Numbered from the stretch's first letter, positions 16,400-23,987 are shown. The stretch: DNA of 64,000 nucleotides from Polynucleobacter hirudinilacicola (GCF_002192535.1 NZ_NAIA01000001.1:61333-125332); one strand, 5' to 3'. Numbers and translations: made by a program. Notes: generated by a model not told the origin, from the letters alone.

Positions 16400-16504
16400 C
16401 CAAAAGAAAGGTCCGCCAAAGCGAGGCTGGACATACTGGCAGGTCTGACGAGATTGACTTCGTTGCAACTACGTTTTCGAACTTGCCTCCAAGGAATCAA
16501 AAGA
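16400..16504 (-). repeat. Strongly degraded tRNA-Lys 3'-end remnant plus hairpin
   Basis: AAAAGAAAGGTCC with an imperfect stem (GGTCCGCC / GGCTGGAC, 16409-16432) is followed by TACTGG and about 20 nt resembling the tRNA-Lys end with several mismatches. About 27 nt later, TTCGAACTTGC and AAGGAATCAAAAG (16477-16504) resemble the rest of the T-arm and anticodon arm. It looks like a copy split by a short insertion. Taken alone it would be weak. Confidence 0.5.
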
Positions 16505-16697
16505 AGGTTTCTAGCGCACGGAAGCTTAAGTTAATGCAGAAAAATACAATTCAGCCCTTTAATTGAACGCCTTTTTAGGCCATTCATCGCCAATTTAGTG
16601 ATTAGCTATTTCAGAATTCAATATAACTTTGCTATAACCTACATAACGAAAGAAATTGCTGTTGAATTAACCAAATTTTTATATAGAGAGGTTACTC

Positions 16698-17438
16698 ATG
16701 GATATCGCTTCAATTAAGAAAAATGCCTACGCTATGCCGCTAACAAACCCGGCCTATCCGCCCGGGCCTTATCGATTTATGGACCGTGAGTACCTGATCG
16801 TGTCTTATCGAACCGATCCTGCAGCTCTCGCCGCCGTTCTTCCAGAGCCGTTGCTACCCCTTGAGCCCGTGGTCAAGTATGAATTTATTAAGATGCCTAA
16901 CTCAAATGGTTTTGGTGACTACACAGAGTCAGGCCAAGTAATCCCCGTGAGTTTTAAGGGTGAGGAGGGCGTCTATATTCACTCAATGTATTTGGATGAC
17001 GAATCCCCAATTGCAGGTGGACGTGAGATATGGGGCTTCCCTAAAAAATTTGCTAATCCTAAAGTAGAGCATGAGGGTGATGTTATTGTGGGCAAGTTAC
17101 ATTACGGGAGTGTTCTATGCGCCACTATGACTATGGGCTTCAAACACCGTGCACTTGATCCCTCTGGAGTTATTGCTTCCTTGCAAAAACCAAATTACCT
17201 CATTAAGATCATTCCTCACGTGGATGGCAGTCTGCGTATTTGTGAGTTAGTGCGTTATTACCTCAAAGATATTAATGTTAAAGAAGCTTGGTCTTCACCG
17301 GCCGACTTACAGCTTTTTAACCATGTAATTGCTGATGTGGCTAAGTTACCCGTCTTAGAAGTTCTTTCTGCAGTTCATTTTGTGGCCGACATCACTTTGG
17401 GTATGGGAGAAGTAGTGCACGACTATATGAAGGATTGA
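16698..17438 (+). CDS. adc: Acetoacetate decarboxylase
   Basis: A 246-residue enzyme (about the length of clostridial Adc) that converts acetoacetate to acetone and CO2. The Schiff-base lysine region is clear as [15 protein letters not shown] (K at about 115), and the family N-terminal block [12 protein letters not shown] and the MTMGFKHR strand are also present. It has an AGAGAGG ribosome-binding site. It is the only gene between two tRNA-Lys remnants. No acetoacetyl-CoA transferase gene is adjacent, so the source of its substrate is not evident. Confidence 0.93.
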   Translation: MDIASIKKNAYAMPLTNPAYPPGPYRFMDREYLIVSYRTDPAALAAVLPEPLLPLEPVVKYEFIKMPNSNGFGDYTESGQVIPVSFKGEEGVYIHSMYLDDESPIAGGREIWGFPKKFANPKVEHEGDVIVGKLHYGSVLCATMTMGFKHRALDPSGVIASLQKPNYLIKIIPHVDGSLRICELVRYYLKDINVKEAWSSPADLQLFNHVIADVAKLPVLEVLSAVHFVADITLGMGEVVHDYMKD

Positions 17439-17471
17439 GGCTGATGTCTTGATCTCAAGAAGCCTCGCTCT

Positions 17472-17554
17472 TAAAGAAAAGGGGCCACATTTCTGTGGCC
17501 CCTTTGCATTACTGGTGGGTCGGGCGAGATTCGAACTCGCGACCAACGGATTAA
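17472..17554 (-). repeat. Well-preserved tRNA-Lys 3'-end copy plus terminator
   Basis: Bases 17513-17554 are identical to the last 42 nt of the tRNA-Lys gene. The hairpin GGGGCCACA / TGTGGCCCC (17481-17502) lies at the position of the tRNA terminator, with AAAGAAAA on its left (a T run when read on the minus strand). Over about 80 nt it differs from the copy at 20576-20665 by a single base inside the hairpin. Identity to the tRNA stops at the anticodon-loop end. Confidence 0.9.
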
Positions 17555-17666
17555 GCGACGTAATAATTGTGATTTTTTTTGGTATGACATAGGTACGTGG
17601 TCCTAGGGTTGAGTTTGATTTACGTATGGGTGGTGTTCATAAGGGTAAACCTGTAACTAATCTTTG

Positions 17667-17707
17667 TTGACAGGGTGCTATTGCCATCTTAAATTGTACT
17701 GATCAGT
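17667..17707 (+). promoter_or_regulatory. Sigma70 promoter with palindrome, upstream of the SoxC-like gene
   Basis: TTGACA (17667-17672), a 17-nt spacer, then TAAATT (17690-17695): a near-consensus housekeeping promoter. The perfect palindrome ACTGATCAGT (17698-17707) sits between the -10 box and the expected start site, a place where a dimeric repressor would block initiation. The gene begins about 90-100 bp downstream. Confidence 0.65.
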
Positions 17708-17793
17708 CGGTTTATTGTGCTGATTAATTAGCTGAAGCTTGTGTGATCAAACCAAAAAAAGGGGGCATCTTGAAACAAGACGAAAAAGAGAGA

Positions 17794-19101
17794 ATGTTTG
17801 AGGTCATTAAGTCGTCTCACAAAGAGATTCAGGCCGATATATCAATGACTCATGGCCGACGATCATTTTTAAAAAATTCCGTAGCAATGGCTGGTGGGGC
17901 TGGAATGTTGGGTGCGAGTGGAATTGCATCTGCTCAAAATACTCCATTGCCTATACCGGACTCCAATAAAGCTCCAGGTAAGGGTATGGAGGTTGAGGCA
18001 TATGGAATGCCTTCTAAGTTTGAAGCAAATGTAAAACGTCGAAGAACGGACGTATTTGTAAATAAACAAAATCTTTCAGATTGGAGTATGACTCCTTTGC
18101 AGTCAACGCCGGGAATCGTTACCCCAAACGGTCTTTTTTATGAGCGACACCATAATGGTGTTCCTGATATCAATCCTGATCAACACAAGTTAGTTGTTCA
18201 TGGCATGGTGGCTAAACCACTAGTGCTCACCATGAATGACATAGTGAAATATCCAACAGTAACCAAGTTTTATTTTATGGAGTGCTCTGGTAATGGTTTG
18301 ACGGATTGGCTTACTCCGAAATCAAGAACCGTTCAGCAAACACATGGCTTATTGTCGTGCGCGCAATGGACTGGAGTGCCAGTATCTTGGATATTAGATG
18401 AGGCTGGCATAGATCCAAAGGCAACTTGGTTAATTGCTGAAGGGGCTGATGCTTCTGGGCATTTCCGAAGCATCCCAATTGATAAGATGTTGGACGATGC
18501 TTTATTGGTATATGCAATGAATGGCGAAATGTTGCGTCCCGAAAATGGATATCCATTACGTTTATTTATTCCTGGCTGGGAGGGGAATGTCAGCATTAAG
18601 TGGTTAAGAAGAATTAAGGCGGGTACAGAGCCATGGCATGCTCGGGGTGAAACTGCGCGATATACCGATCCAATGCCAGATGGTAAGTGGCGCAAGTTTA
18701 GTTTTGTAATGGAAGCCAAGTCAGTTATTACAAATCCTTCTGGGGGTATGAAAATTCAGCCAGGGTTTAATGAGATTCGTGGATACGCATGGAGTGGTAA
18801 CGGAAAAATCACCGGCGTTGATGTTTCTTTAGATGGCGGGAAGAATTGGCAAACTGCAGAATTAGAGGAGCCTGTGATTGATAAGTGCCTAACTAGGTTC
18901 AAGTACAACTGGAACTGGCAGGGTGGCCCAGCAAAGATTGTAAGTAGATGTGTTGACAGCACAGGTTATGTTCAGCCTACTGTAGAGGATATTAAAAAAA
19001 GCCCGAGCTATCACTGGGTTTGTTCAGCACCACAATGGTCTTTTCCCATGGAATGTAAGCGCAAGCGGGGAGGTTACAAATGGCATTGGCTAAAAAAATG
19101 A
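17794..19101 (+). CDS. soxC: SoxC-like molybdopterin sulfite dehydrogenase (sulfur dehydrogenase subunit)
   Basis: A 435-residue Tat-exported enzyme. The twin-arginine motif RRSFLKN lies at residues 22-28, with a hydrophobic stretch ending ASAQ. The molybdenum-ligand cysteine is C164 in FMECSGNG. The central oxidoreductase domain (GWEGNVSIKWLRRI) is followed by a Mo-co dimerisation domain (IRGYAWSGNGKITGVDVS). SoxC works with cytochrome SoxD in periplasmic oxidation of protein-bound sulfane sulfur. No soxXYZAB genes are here. Start choice is uncertain: GTG 17743 and TTG 17770 are alternatives. It overlaps the cytochrome gene by 22 bp. Confidence 0.88.
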   Translation: MFEVIKSSHKEIQADISMTHGRRSFLKNSVAMAGGAGMLGASGIASAQNTPLPIPDSNKAPGKGMEVEAYGMPSKFEANVKRRRTDVFVNKQNLSDWSMTPLQSTPGIVTPNGLFYERHHNGVPDINPDQHKLVVHGMVAKPLVLTMNDIVKYPTVTKFYFMECSGNGLTDWLTPKSRTVQQTHGLLSCAQWTGVPVSWILDEAGIDPKATWLIAEGADASGHFRSIPIDKMLDDALLVYAMNGEMLRPENGYPLRLFIPGWEGNVSIKWLRRIKAGTEPWHARGETARYTDPMPDGKWRKFSFVMEAKSVITNPSGGMKIQPGFNEIRGYAWSGNGKITGVDVSLDGGKNWQTAELEEPVIDKCLTRFKYNWNWQGGPAKIVSRCVDSTGYVQPTVEDIKKSPSYHWVCSAPQWSFPMECKRKRGGYKWHWLKK

Positions 19102-19679
19102 AAATTACCTTAGGGTTAGTGGGCGCAGTTTTATTGACCGCCTGCTCTACAGCAACAAATAATTCAAATCCCAAAAATACTTCAGGCGCAGCCTTTGGAA
19201 AGCCAATTTCTGAGCAAGCCCTAGTACTTTGGAATATTGATATACGTACCCAAGATGGTTTGGGGTTACCACCGGGATCAGGTAATGCGGTAGTTGGTGA
19301 AAAAATCTACAACCAAAAGTGCGCCTCTTGTCATGGTGCTGATGCCAAAGGTGGTCCAGTATATGGTTCTATGGTTGGTGGAATTGGATCATTTAAAACG
19401 AATACTCGCGTACTAACACCAGGCAGTATGTATCCTTACGCACCTATTTTATTTGATTATGTGCGACGGGCTATGCCAATGAATGCGCCCCAATCATTAA
19501 CTAATGATGAAGTGTATGCTCTTTCTGCATATATTTTGAGTTTGAACGGTTTAGTTGATAAAACTGCAGAAATGAATAGTAAGACATTGGCAGCAGTTCA
19601 AATGCCAAATAGAGATGGTTTCTATGTTGATGATAGGCCAGACACCAAGGCTATACGATGTATGACAAACTGTAATTAA
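19080..19679 (+). CDS. SoxD-like c-type cytochrome lipoprotein
   Basis: A 199-residue monoheme cytochrome. A lipoprotein signal ends LLTACS (Cys22) and heme attaches at CASCH (residues 81-85). MPMNAPQSLTNDEVYALSAYIL, the axial-methionine region of SoxD-type cytochromes, follows. GGAGG lies 6 nt before the ATG, inside the end of the SoxC-like gene, so the two are translationally coupled. It should accept electrons from the molybdenum subunit. It is shorter than the typical diheme SoxD and has one heme motif only. Confidence 0.85.
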   Translation: MALAKKMKITLGLVGAVLLTACSTATNNSNPKNTSGAAFGKPISEQALVLWNIDIRTQDGLGLPPGSGNAVVGEKIYNQKCASCHGADAKGGPVYGSMVGGIGSFKTNTRVLTPGSMYPYAPILFDYVRRAMPMNAPQSLTNDEVYALSAYILSLNGLVDKTAEMNSKTLAAVQMPNRDGFYVDDRPDTKAIRCMTNCN

Positions 19680-19693
19680 AGTTAACGAAAAAA

Positions 19694-19742
19694 ATAAAAC
19701 CACCTTCGGGTGGTTTTATTTTGTCGGTTTATCCGACAAAAT
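19694..19742 (+). terminator. Terminator of the soxC-soxD-like operon (two hairpins)
   Basis: AAAACCACC-TTCG-GGTGGTTTT followed by ATTTT forms a strong GC-stem terminator with an UUCG-type loop. A second stem, TTGTCGG / CCGACAA, follows at once (19721-19740). The first lies 16 bp after the cytochrome stop codon. Confidence 0.85.
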
Positions 19743-19784
19743 ACCATCAAGTGTCGCGTATCCAGCTGCTAGGTATCATTCACT

Positions 19785-19869
19785 CCAAAAGAAAAGGGAC
19801 CAGATTGATGTGATCCCTTTGTATTACTGGTGGGTCGGACGAGATTCGAACTCGCGACCAACAGATTTA
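19785..19869 (-). repeat. tRNA-Lys 3'-end copy plus terminator, two mismatches
   Basis: Bases 19828-19868 match the last 41 nt of the tRNA-Lys gene with two substitutions. To the left is CCAAAAGAAAAGGGA with the hairpin GGGACCA / TGATCCC (19796-19817) and the spacer TTTGTATTAC, matching the layout of the other copies. Confidence 0.87.
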
Positions 19870-19954
19870 TGAGGTACGATTGGCTCAAACAGGTCGGTAA
19901 ATTGCTTAAACCTAGTCACTGCGCTCTAAATGTTCCAGAATCCGATTGGTAAGA

Positions 19955-20440
19955 ATGAATTCATCGCTCCATAAATCCATATTCAAAAGAGGTGCATGGT
20001 ATGTGGTGGTTCAGGGAATCCTGATTGGTCTAATCTTATTTGGGCCCCAAGGATCTCTTCTCATTAAATCAGAACCTTTTGCTACCATCCTTCAATCCTG
20101 CGGCATTACTATTGGTTTGCTAGCTTGTTTAATTATGGTGATTGCCGCGATCAATCTGGGCAAAAATCTTACCCCCTTACCTTGCCCTAAAGATAATGCT
20201 GTTCTGATTCAGACTGGCTTATACCAATATGTTCGGCATCCAATTTATTTTGGTGTTCTCTTAGCGGCTCTTGCCTGGCTGCTCATCTTCCCTGGAATCT
20301 ATGTATTAGCATATTCGATCTGCTTATTTGTATTATTTGATATCAAAGCTAGGCGTGAAGAGGTTTGGCTGGTGGAGCGTTTCCCAACCTATATGGACTA
20401 TCAGGCCCGAGTCAAAAAATTAATTCCTGGCGTTTACTAG
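19955..20440 (+). CDS. Isoprenylcysteine carboxyl methyltransferase-like membrane protein
   Basis: A 161-residue protein with about four hydrophobic helices and the C-terminal signature of the ICMT/PEMT superfamily: GLYQYVRHPIYFGVLL, then REEVWLVERFPTYMDYQARV. These residues bind S-adenosylmethionine at the membrane surface. Bacterial members methylate unknown lipids or small molecules, so the substrate is not predicted. A TTG at 19946 is also possible. It is the only clear gene between two tRNA-Lys copies. The 135 bp after it (20441-20575) hold no gene I recognise. Confidence 0.85.
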   Translation: MNSSLHKSIFKRGAWYVVVQGILIGLILFGPQGSLLIKSEPFATILQSCGITIGLLACLIMVIAAINLGKNLTPLPCPKDNAVLIQTGLYQYVRHPIYFGVLLAALAWLLIFPGIYVLAYSICLFVLFDIKARREEVWLVERFPTYMDYQARVKKLIPGVY

Positions 20441-20575
20441 TAGAGCTATTCATGCTTTTACTTTGGTTATCAAATGCGAATGAATCACTCTCACCCAGCG
20501 TCTTAGATCCCCACTCTATGAAACGTGCATTAAGTTCCGCATTGTTCCAAGCAGTTACCGCCGTATTACATTCAG

Positions 20576-20665
20576 CCAAAAGAAAAGGGGCCACATTTCT
20601 GTGACCCCTTTGCATTACTGGTGGGTCGGGCGAGATTCGAACTCGCGACCAACGGATTAAAAGTC
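20576..20665 (-). repeat. Distal attachment site of the integrative element (tRNA-Lys 3' copy plus old terminator)
   Basis: Bases 20619-20665 are identical to 24032-24078, the 3' 47 nt of the intact tRNA-Lys gene. The identity reaches 3 nt further left (TAC). Left of it is the hairpin GGGGCCACA / TGTGACCCC in AAAAGAAAA context. I read this as the original tRNA 3' end and terminator displaced when the element at 20619-24031 inserted. The identity ends within the anticodon arm, so crossover probably occurred at or before that point. Confidence 0.9.
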
Positions 20666-20757
20666 ACGCAAGCAATCTATTCAGCATTGTTCATCGTGAT
20701 GCATGCAGATCTATAAGCCAATATCTAAAAGGCTTCAAAGCAAATCAAGTATTCATT

Positions 20758-20812
20758 GAGTTACATGCGCACTCATCAAAATGCATGTACCTTGTTACCC
20801 ATGAGTTACCCC
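20758..20812 (+). repeat. Putative integrase arm-type sites, left end
   Basis: GTTACCC at 20794-20800 and GTTACCCC at 20805-20812 are direct repeats with an 11-bp period, and GAGTTACA lies at 20758-20765. The same three words recur near the other end of the element (GAGTTACA near 23765; GTTACCCC and GTTACCC at 23958 and 23969, again 11 bp apart). This fits paired arm sites of a tyrosine integrase. They end 16 bp before the integrase start. Confidence 0.6.
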
Positions 20813-20828
20813 ATGAGAGTGATATGCC

Positions 20829-22226
20829 ATGACAGCGAATGAGTTTCGATTCACCAAAAAGCTAATTGATGCACTACAGCCTGCACCCTTGGGTAAGAGA
20901 AATGAATACAGGGATAGTGAGATAAAAGGCTTATGTCTTCGTGTTACCGATAAGGGGGCTATCTCATTTAGTGTCCATAGGCGTGTAAAAAACGGCAGGG
21001 TGCAGCGAATCACAATTGGTAAGTACCCAGCTATTTCGATTGAGCAGGCTCGCAAGAAGGCGCTACAACATGTTTCCATGTTAGCCACTGGGGTAAGTGT
21101 GGCTGATAACCTCAAGCGTAAGAGGTCGGAGATGACCTTTGGGGACTTGTTTAACCTTTACTACTCTCTGCACTCGACCCAAAATAAGCGTAGCTATAAA
21201 GATGATAAGAGGCATTATGAGATGTATCTGAAGAACTCTCTAGGCTGTAGGAAGCTTTCGGAGATAGAAAGGGTGGACATTGGAGATCTTCATGCCCACA
21301 TAACGAAACTGGGCTCGAAGACAGCCGCTAACAGAGTGGTATCTCTAGCATCATCAGTCTTTAATTGGGGTATCAATAGAGGTAACTGCACTTTCAACCC
21401 TGCATCAAGGATCAAAAAGAATAAGGAGAGATCTCGGGATAGATACATACTGCGAGAGGAGATGCCATTCTTCTTGCAGGCAGTCAAGATGGAGGAAAAC
21501 AAGGTTATTGCAGACTTTGTATTGATGGCGCTATTTACTGGTGCAAGACGTCATAACGTAATGTCCATGCGCTGGACTGATCTAGATTTTGATCAGCAGA
21601 TATGGCGTATTAAGCTAACCAAAAATGGTACCCCTCAGCAAGTAGCGCTATCAGCAGAGGCGATGGCTGTACTTGAGCATAGAGAGCGAGATGGTTTTTC
21701 TGATTATGTATTCCCAAGTGGTAGTAAGGCAGGCCACTTAGTTGAACCTAAGAAAGGTTGGGAGAGAATCCTCAAGCGGGCAAGTTGTTTGAGAGTTCTA
21801 GATCACCTGAAAACGAGGCGCCTATTGGATGAGCGGGCCGCTAAAAATCTTGAGTCAAAGTTAGCCATTGATCCCCATGATGCATTCGTTCAGATAGCTG
21901 CAATCTGCGTGGAGATGCGTGTAGATGTAGAACTCTTTAGCATGGCTAACTTGTGGATTCATGATTTGAGGCGTACCCTTGGAAGTTGGCAGGCAACAAA
22001 TGGAGTCTCTCTCGCAATAATAGGCAAAAGCTTAAATCACCGAAGTGAGGCTACTACAAAGATCTATGCTCATTTTGATTTAGAGCCCGTTAGAAAAGCG
22101 GTATCTGAGGCCACTAGGCATATGGTTGCATTGATTGCGCCCACCCCCATAGGGACCAATCAAATGTACCAGGAGGGGTATAAGGTACCAGTGCATATAA
22201 ACAACACACGCACTGTTCATTATTAA
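20829..22226 (+). CDS. int: Tyrosine-family site-specific integrase
   Basis: A 465-residue recombinase with a DUF4102-like N-terminal arm-binding domain (about residues 8-90), a SAM-like core-binding domain (100-200) and a catalytic domain with the full set R240 (FTGARR), K265, H378, R381 (HDLRRT), H404 (LNHRS) and nucleophile Y413 (KIYAHFD). P4-like integrases of this type insert at tRNA 3' ends, which matches its place next to a tRNA-Lys copy. About 50 extra residues (roughly 320-370) sit between the box I region and HxxR. Its position at the end far from the intact tRNA is less usual. Confidence 0.93.
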   Translation: MTANEFRFTKKLIDALQPAPLGKRNEYRDSEIKGLCLRVTDKGAISFSVHRRVKNGRVQRITIGKYPAISIEQARKKALQHVSMLATGVSVADNLKRKRSEMTFGDLFNLYYSLHSTQNKRSYKDDKRHYEMYLKNSLGCRKLSEIERVDIGDLHAHITKLGSKTAANRVVSLASSVFNWGINRGNCTFNPASRIKKNKERSRDRYILREEMPFFLQAVKMEENKVIADFVLMALFTGARRHNVMSMRWTDLDFDQQIWRIKLTKNGTPQQVALSAEAMAVLEHRERDGFSDYVFPSGSKAGHLVEPKKGWERILKRASCLRVLDHLKTRRLLDERAAKNLESKLAIDPHDAFVQIAAICVEMRVDVELFSMANLWIHDLRRTLGSWQATNGVSLAIIGKSLNHRSEATTKIYAHFDLEPVRKAVSEATRHMVALIAPTPIGTNQMYQEGYKVPVHINNTRTVHY

Positions 22227-22234
22227 ATTTTTTT

Positions 22235-22254
22235 TTGCTACATAGTGCTACATA
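22235..22254 (+). repeat. Tandem 10-bp direct repeat
   Basis: TGCTACATAG and TGCTACATAC lie back to back, followed by TGCTCG. They start 9 bp after the integrase stop and about 160 bp before the excisionase-like gene. A protein-binding site for excisionase, relaxase or regulator is possible. Confidence 0.45.
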
Positions 22255-22350
22255 CTGCTCGTTAAATTATCTCAACGCTATCAAACAACTCCTTACTGCT
22301 CTTTAGTTGTGTGGTTGCATACTCGGTTTTGATGAAATAAATTTCACCTA

Positions 22351-22397
22351 ATAACTGAGAGCAACGAAATTTCTTCGGAAGCCAACTACTCAGTTAT
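22351..22397. promoter_or_regulatory. Long-spaced inverted repeat upstream of xis-mob (candidate oriT or operator)
   Basis: ATAACTGAG (22351-22359) and CTCAGTTAT (22389-22397) form a perfect 9-bp inverted repeat separated by 29 bp, which itself contains GAAATTTC. It lies just upstream of the RBS of the excisionase-relaxase pair. MobV relaxases usually nick at inverted repeats upstream of their own gene, so an origin of transfer is one reading. A repressor site is the other. Confidence 0.45.
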
Positions 22398-22412
22398 CTT
22401 AAGGAGAGTAGA

Positions 22413-22619
22413 TTGAGTGATAACGATATAGTTCTTGTGGATACAAAGCAGGCAGCGCAGATTTTATGTGTCTCGCCACATACCCTTGATGTGTGGAGGG
22501 CAACCAATAGGTATCCGCTTCCCTTTGTTCGAATAGGGCGGAAGGTTAGATACCGCATGAGTGATCTTCACATATTCGTTACTCAAAACACTTGCAATGC
22601 TGGGGGTGAAAATGAGTGA
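22413..22619 (+). CDS. AlpA/excisionase-like helix-turn-helix protein
   Basis: A 68-residue protein with a MerR-type winged helix: VDTKQAAQILCVSPHTLDVWR, then PFVRIGRKVRYRMSDLHIFV. This is the common pattern of recombination directionality factors and AlpA-like activators. The start is TTG with a strong AAGGAG site 6-7 nt upstream. Its last 8 bases overlap the relaxase gene. It probably controls excision by the integrase and may also regulate its own operon. Confidence 0.82.
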   Translation: MSDNDIVLVDTKQAAQILCVSPHTLDVWRATNRYPLPFVRIGRKVRYRMSDLHIFVTQNTCNAGGENE

Positions 22620-23337
22620 GCAGCCTACAAGATCCAACCGCAGAATAGATCAAGTACTTCGAATTAAAAAGCTGACGAGTCATAACATTATTAAGCGGGC
22701 GGCCATGCATAACCTTAGGGAAATAAAAGCTGAATACAGGTCGGGAGACAGGATAGATTCAACTAGGACTCAGCTTAACCAAATTCTCACGGGGTCTCAA
22801 ACCTCCTCTAGAGTGGTAGAGGATTACGATAAATTACTTGATGCCGCTAATCTCCCTACAAAGATCAGGAGGGATGCAGTAAGGGGGATCGAGGTCGTTA
22901 TTAGCCTGCCAAGTGATCACGAAATTGATGAGCTCACATTCTTTGATGATTGTACTGAGTGGTGCAGAAGCTATTTTGGGGTCCCTGTGCTTAGCGTAGT
23001 GATTCATAGGGATGAGCCTAATCCCCATAGTCATACTATTTTGGTGCCCTTGGTTGGAGGTAGGCTTCAAGGCTCCAAGCTGGCTGGAAATAGAACCAAG
23101 TGGCGGGCAATGCAAGAAAGCTTTTATGAGAGCGTAGGAGTCAGGTATGGGTTCACGAGACCACGTCCAATGGTGAGGTACTCATACGAATTTCGCAGGA
23201 CGATAGCCGCTCAGATTGTGGATTCCCTTGCTGCTAATTCAGAGTACTTAAATAATGAGCAAGTGCAGGGAGAGTTGATTCAGGTGGTTTCAAATGACCC
23301 CCTAGACCTTGCTCGCATGGTTGGCATAGGGGTCTGA
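22612..23337 (+). CDS. Short MobV/Pre-type relaxase
   Basis: A 241-residue protein matching the N-terminal relaxase domain of the MobV family: an HNxR motif at residues 33-36 (MHNLREIK), and the metal-binding histidine cluster H132, H139, H141 in HRDEPNPHSH. After that come the GGRLQGSKL and KWRAMQESFYE segments typical of Pre/Mob. MobV enzymes nick plasmid DNA at oriT and pilot it into a recipient. Typical members are 350-500 residues, so the C-terminal oligomerisation region is missing here. ATG 22612 (overlap with the upstream gene, GGGGGTGA before it) is the natural start. Confidence 0.78.
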   Translation: MSEQPTRSNRRIDQVLRIKKLTSHNIIKRAAMHNLREIKAEYRSGDRIDSTRTQLNQILTGSQTSSRVVEDYDKLLDAANLPTKIRRDAVRGIEVVISLPSDHEIDELTFFDDCTEWCRSYFGVPVLSVVIHRDEPNPHSHTILVPLVGGRLQGSKLAGNRTKWRAMQESFYESVGVRYGFTRPRPMVRYSYEFRRTIAAQIVDSLAANSEYLNNEQVQGELIQVVSNDPLDLARMVGIGV

Positions 23338-23386
23338 TTCTTTCAAAGCCTATGCTCTGTAGGATTCATATGAAGTCTTGCTAGGG

Positions 23387-23608
23387 TTACCGACTCAGTA
23401 GATCTGTTAACGATAGCTCTAATGTGTCGGCGATCCTGCAAAGAACTTCTAGGGATGGGTTAGCCACACCTCTTTCTATCTGACTGGCATACGTCCTATC
23501 TATTTCGCAAGCGTCTGCAAACGCCTCTTGAGATAACCCAAGATCTTTCCTGCCAGACTTGACGTTCTTGGCTAGTAGTTTTTTGGAGGGGGCGTATACA
23601 TCTTTCAC
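23387..23608 (-). CDS. Cro/C1 (XRE)-family DNA-binding regulator
   Basis: A 73-residue protein that is almost entirely one XRE helix-turn-helix: KNVKSGRKDLGLSQEAF, DACEIDRTYASQIERG, NPSLEVLCRIADTLE. GTG start. It is encoded opposite to the integrase and relaxase genes inside the element. Proteins of this size are usual repressors of mobile-element genes. Its targets may be the repeats before the xis-mob pair. Confidence 0.88.
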   Translation of the reverse strand: MKDVYAPSKKLLAKNVKSGRKDLGLSQEAFADACEIDRTYASQIERGVANPSLEVLCRIADTLELSLTDLLSR

Positions 23609-23802
23609 CCCATCAATATCCGTTTATGCGGATTGACAGTCCACGGAATATAGTCTACAAATAAAAAAAAGAATCAATCGATTGCGATGAGTTAGCTTTG
23701 TTTTATATAGCTTAATTAGGCACTTAGCTAGCACTATCAAGCAGACCCAACTGCCTTATCGAATGAGTTACAAAATACTTAGGCTAAGAAAGAGGGGTAG
23801 AA

Positions 23803-23949
23803 GTGGATCAAGACTTAAAGAAAAAGCTGATTATGATCGGGGTTATTTTTGCGCTAGCGGCAGTCTTCTACTACTTTGCATCACCTTTTCAGCAATGCAT
23901 GAGGGCGACGGGAGATATTGGAAACTGCACTATTAGGGCCAAGTGGTGA
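23803..23949 (+). CDS. Small single-pass membrane protein of the mobile element
   Basis: A 48-codon ORF with GTG start and AGGGG about 6 nt upstream. A basic N-terminus (DQDLKKK) is followed by one hydrophobic helix (IMIGVIFALAAVFYYFA) and a short tail with two cysteines (CMRATGDIGNC). It sits between the regulator and the right end of the element. No family recognised. The two cysteines suggest a periplasmic disulfide-bonded loop. Confidence 0.55.
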   Translation: MDQDLKKKLIMIGVIFALAAVFYYFASPFQQCMRATGDIGNCTIRAKW

Positions 23950-23957
23950 GATCCAGC

Positions 23958-23975
23958 GTTACCCCAGTGTTACCC
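23958..23975 (+). repeat. Putative integrase arm-type sites, right end
   Basis: GTTACCCC (23958-23965) and GTTACCC (23969-23975), 11 bp apart, repeat the words and period seen at 20794-20812. They lie just inside the tRNA-Lys terminator. Confidence 0.6.
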
Positions 23976-23987
23976 AGTTGCCTCTAC

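Noticed and set aside
20412..20615. ORF on the minus strand overlapping the region after the ICMT-like gene
   Set aside because: Its start lies inside the terminator hairpin of the tRNA repeat, it has no RBS and it overlaps a well-supported gene end. No family recognised.
20616..20665. Further tRNA-Lys genes at 20.6, 19.8, 17.5 and 15.0 kb
   Set aside because: Each copy holds only the 3' half (T-arm, CCA and part of the anticodon arm) and lacks the 5' half, so none can fold as a tRNA.
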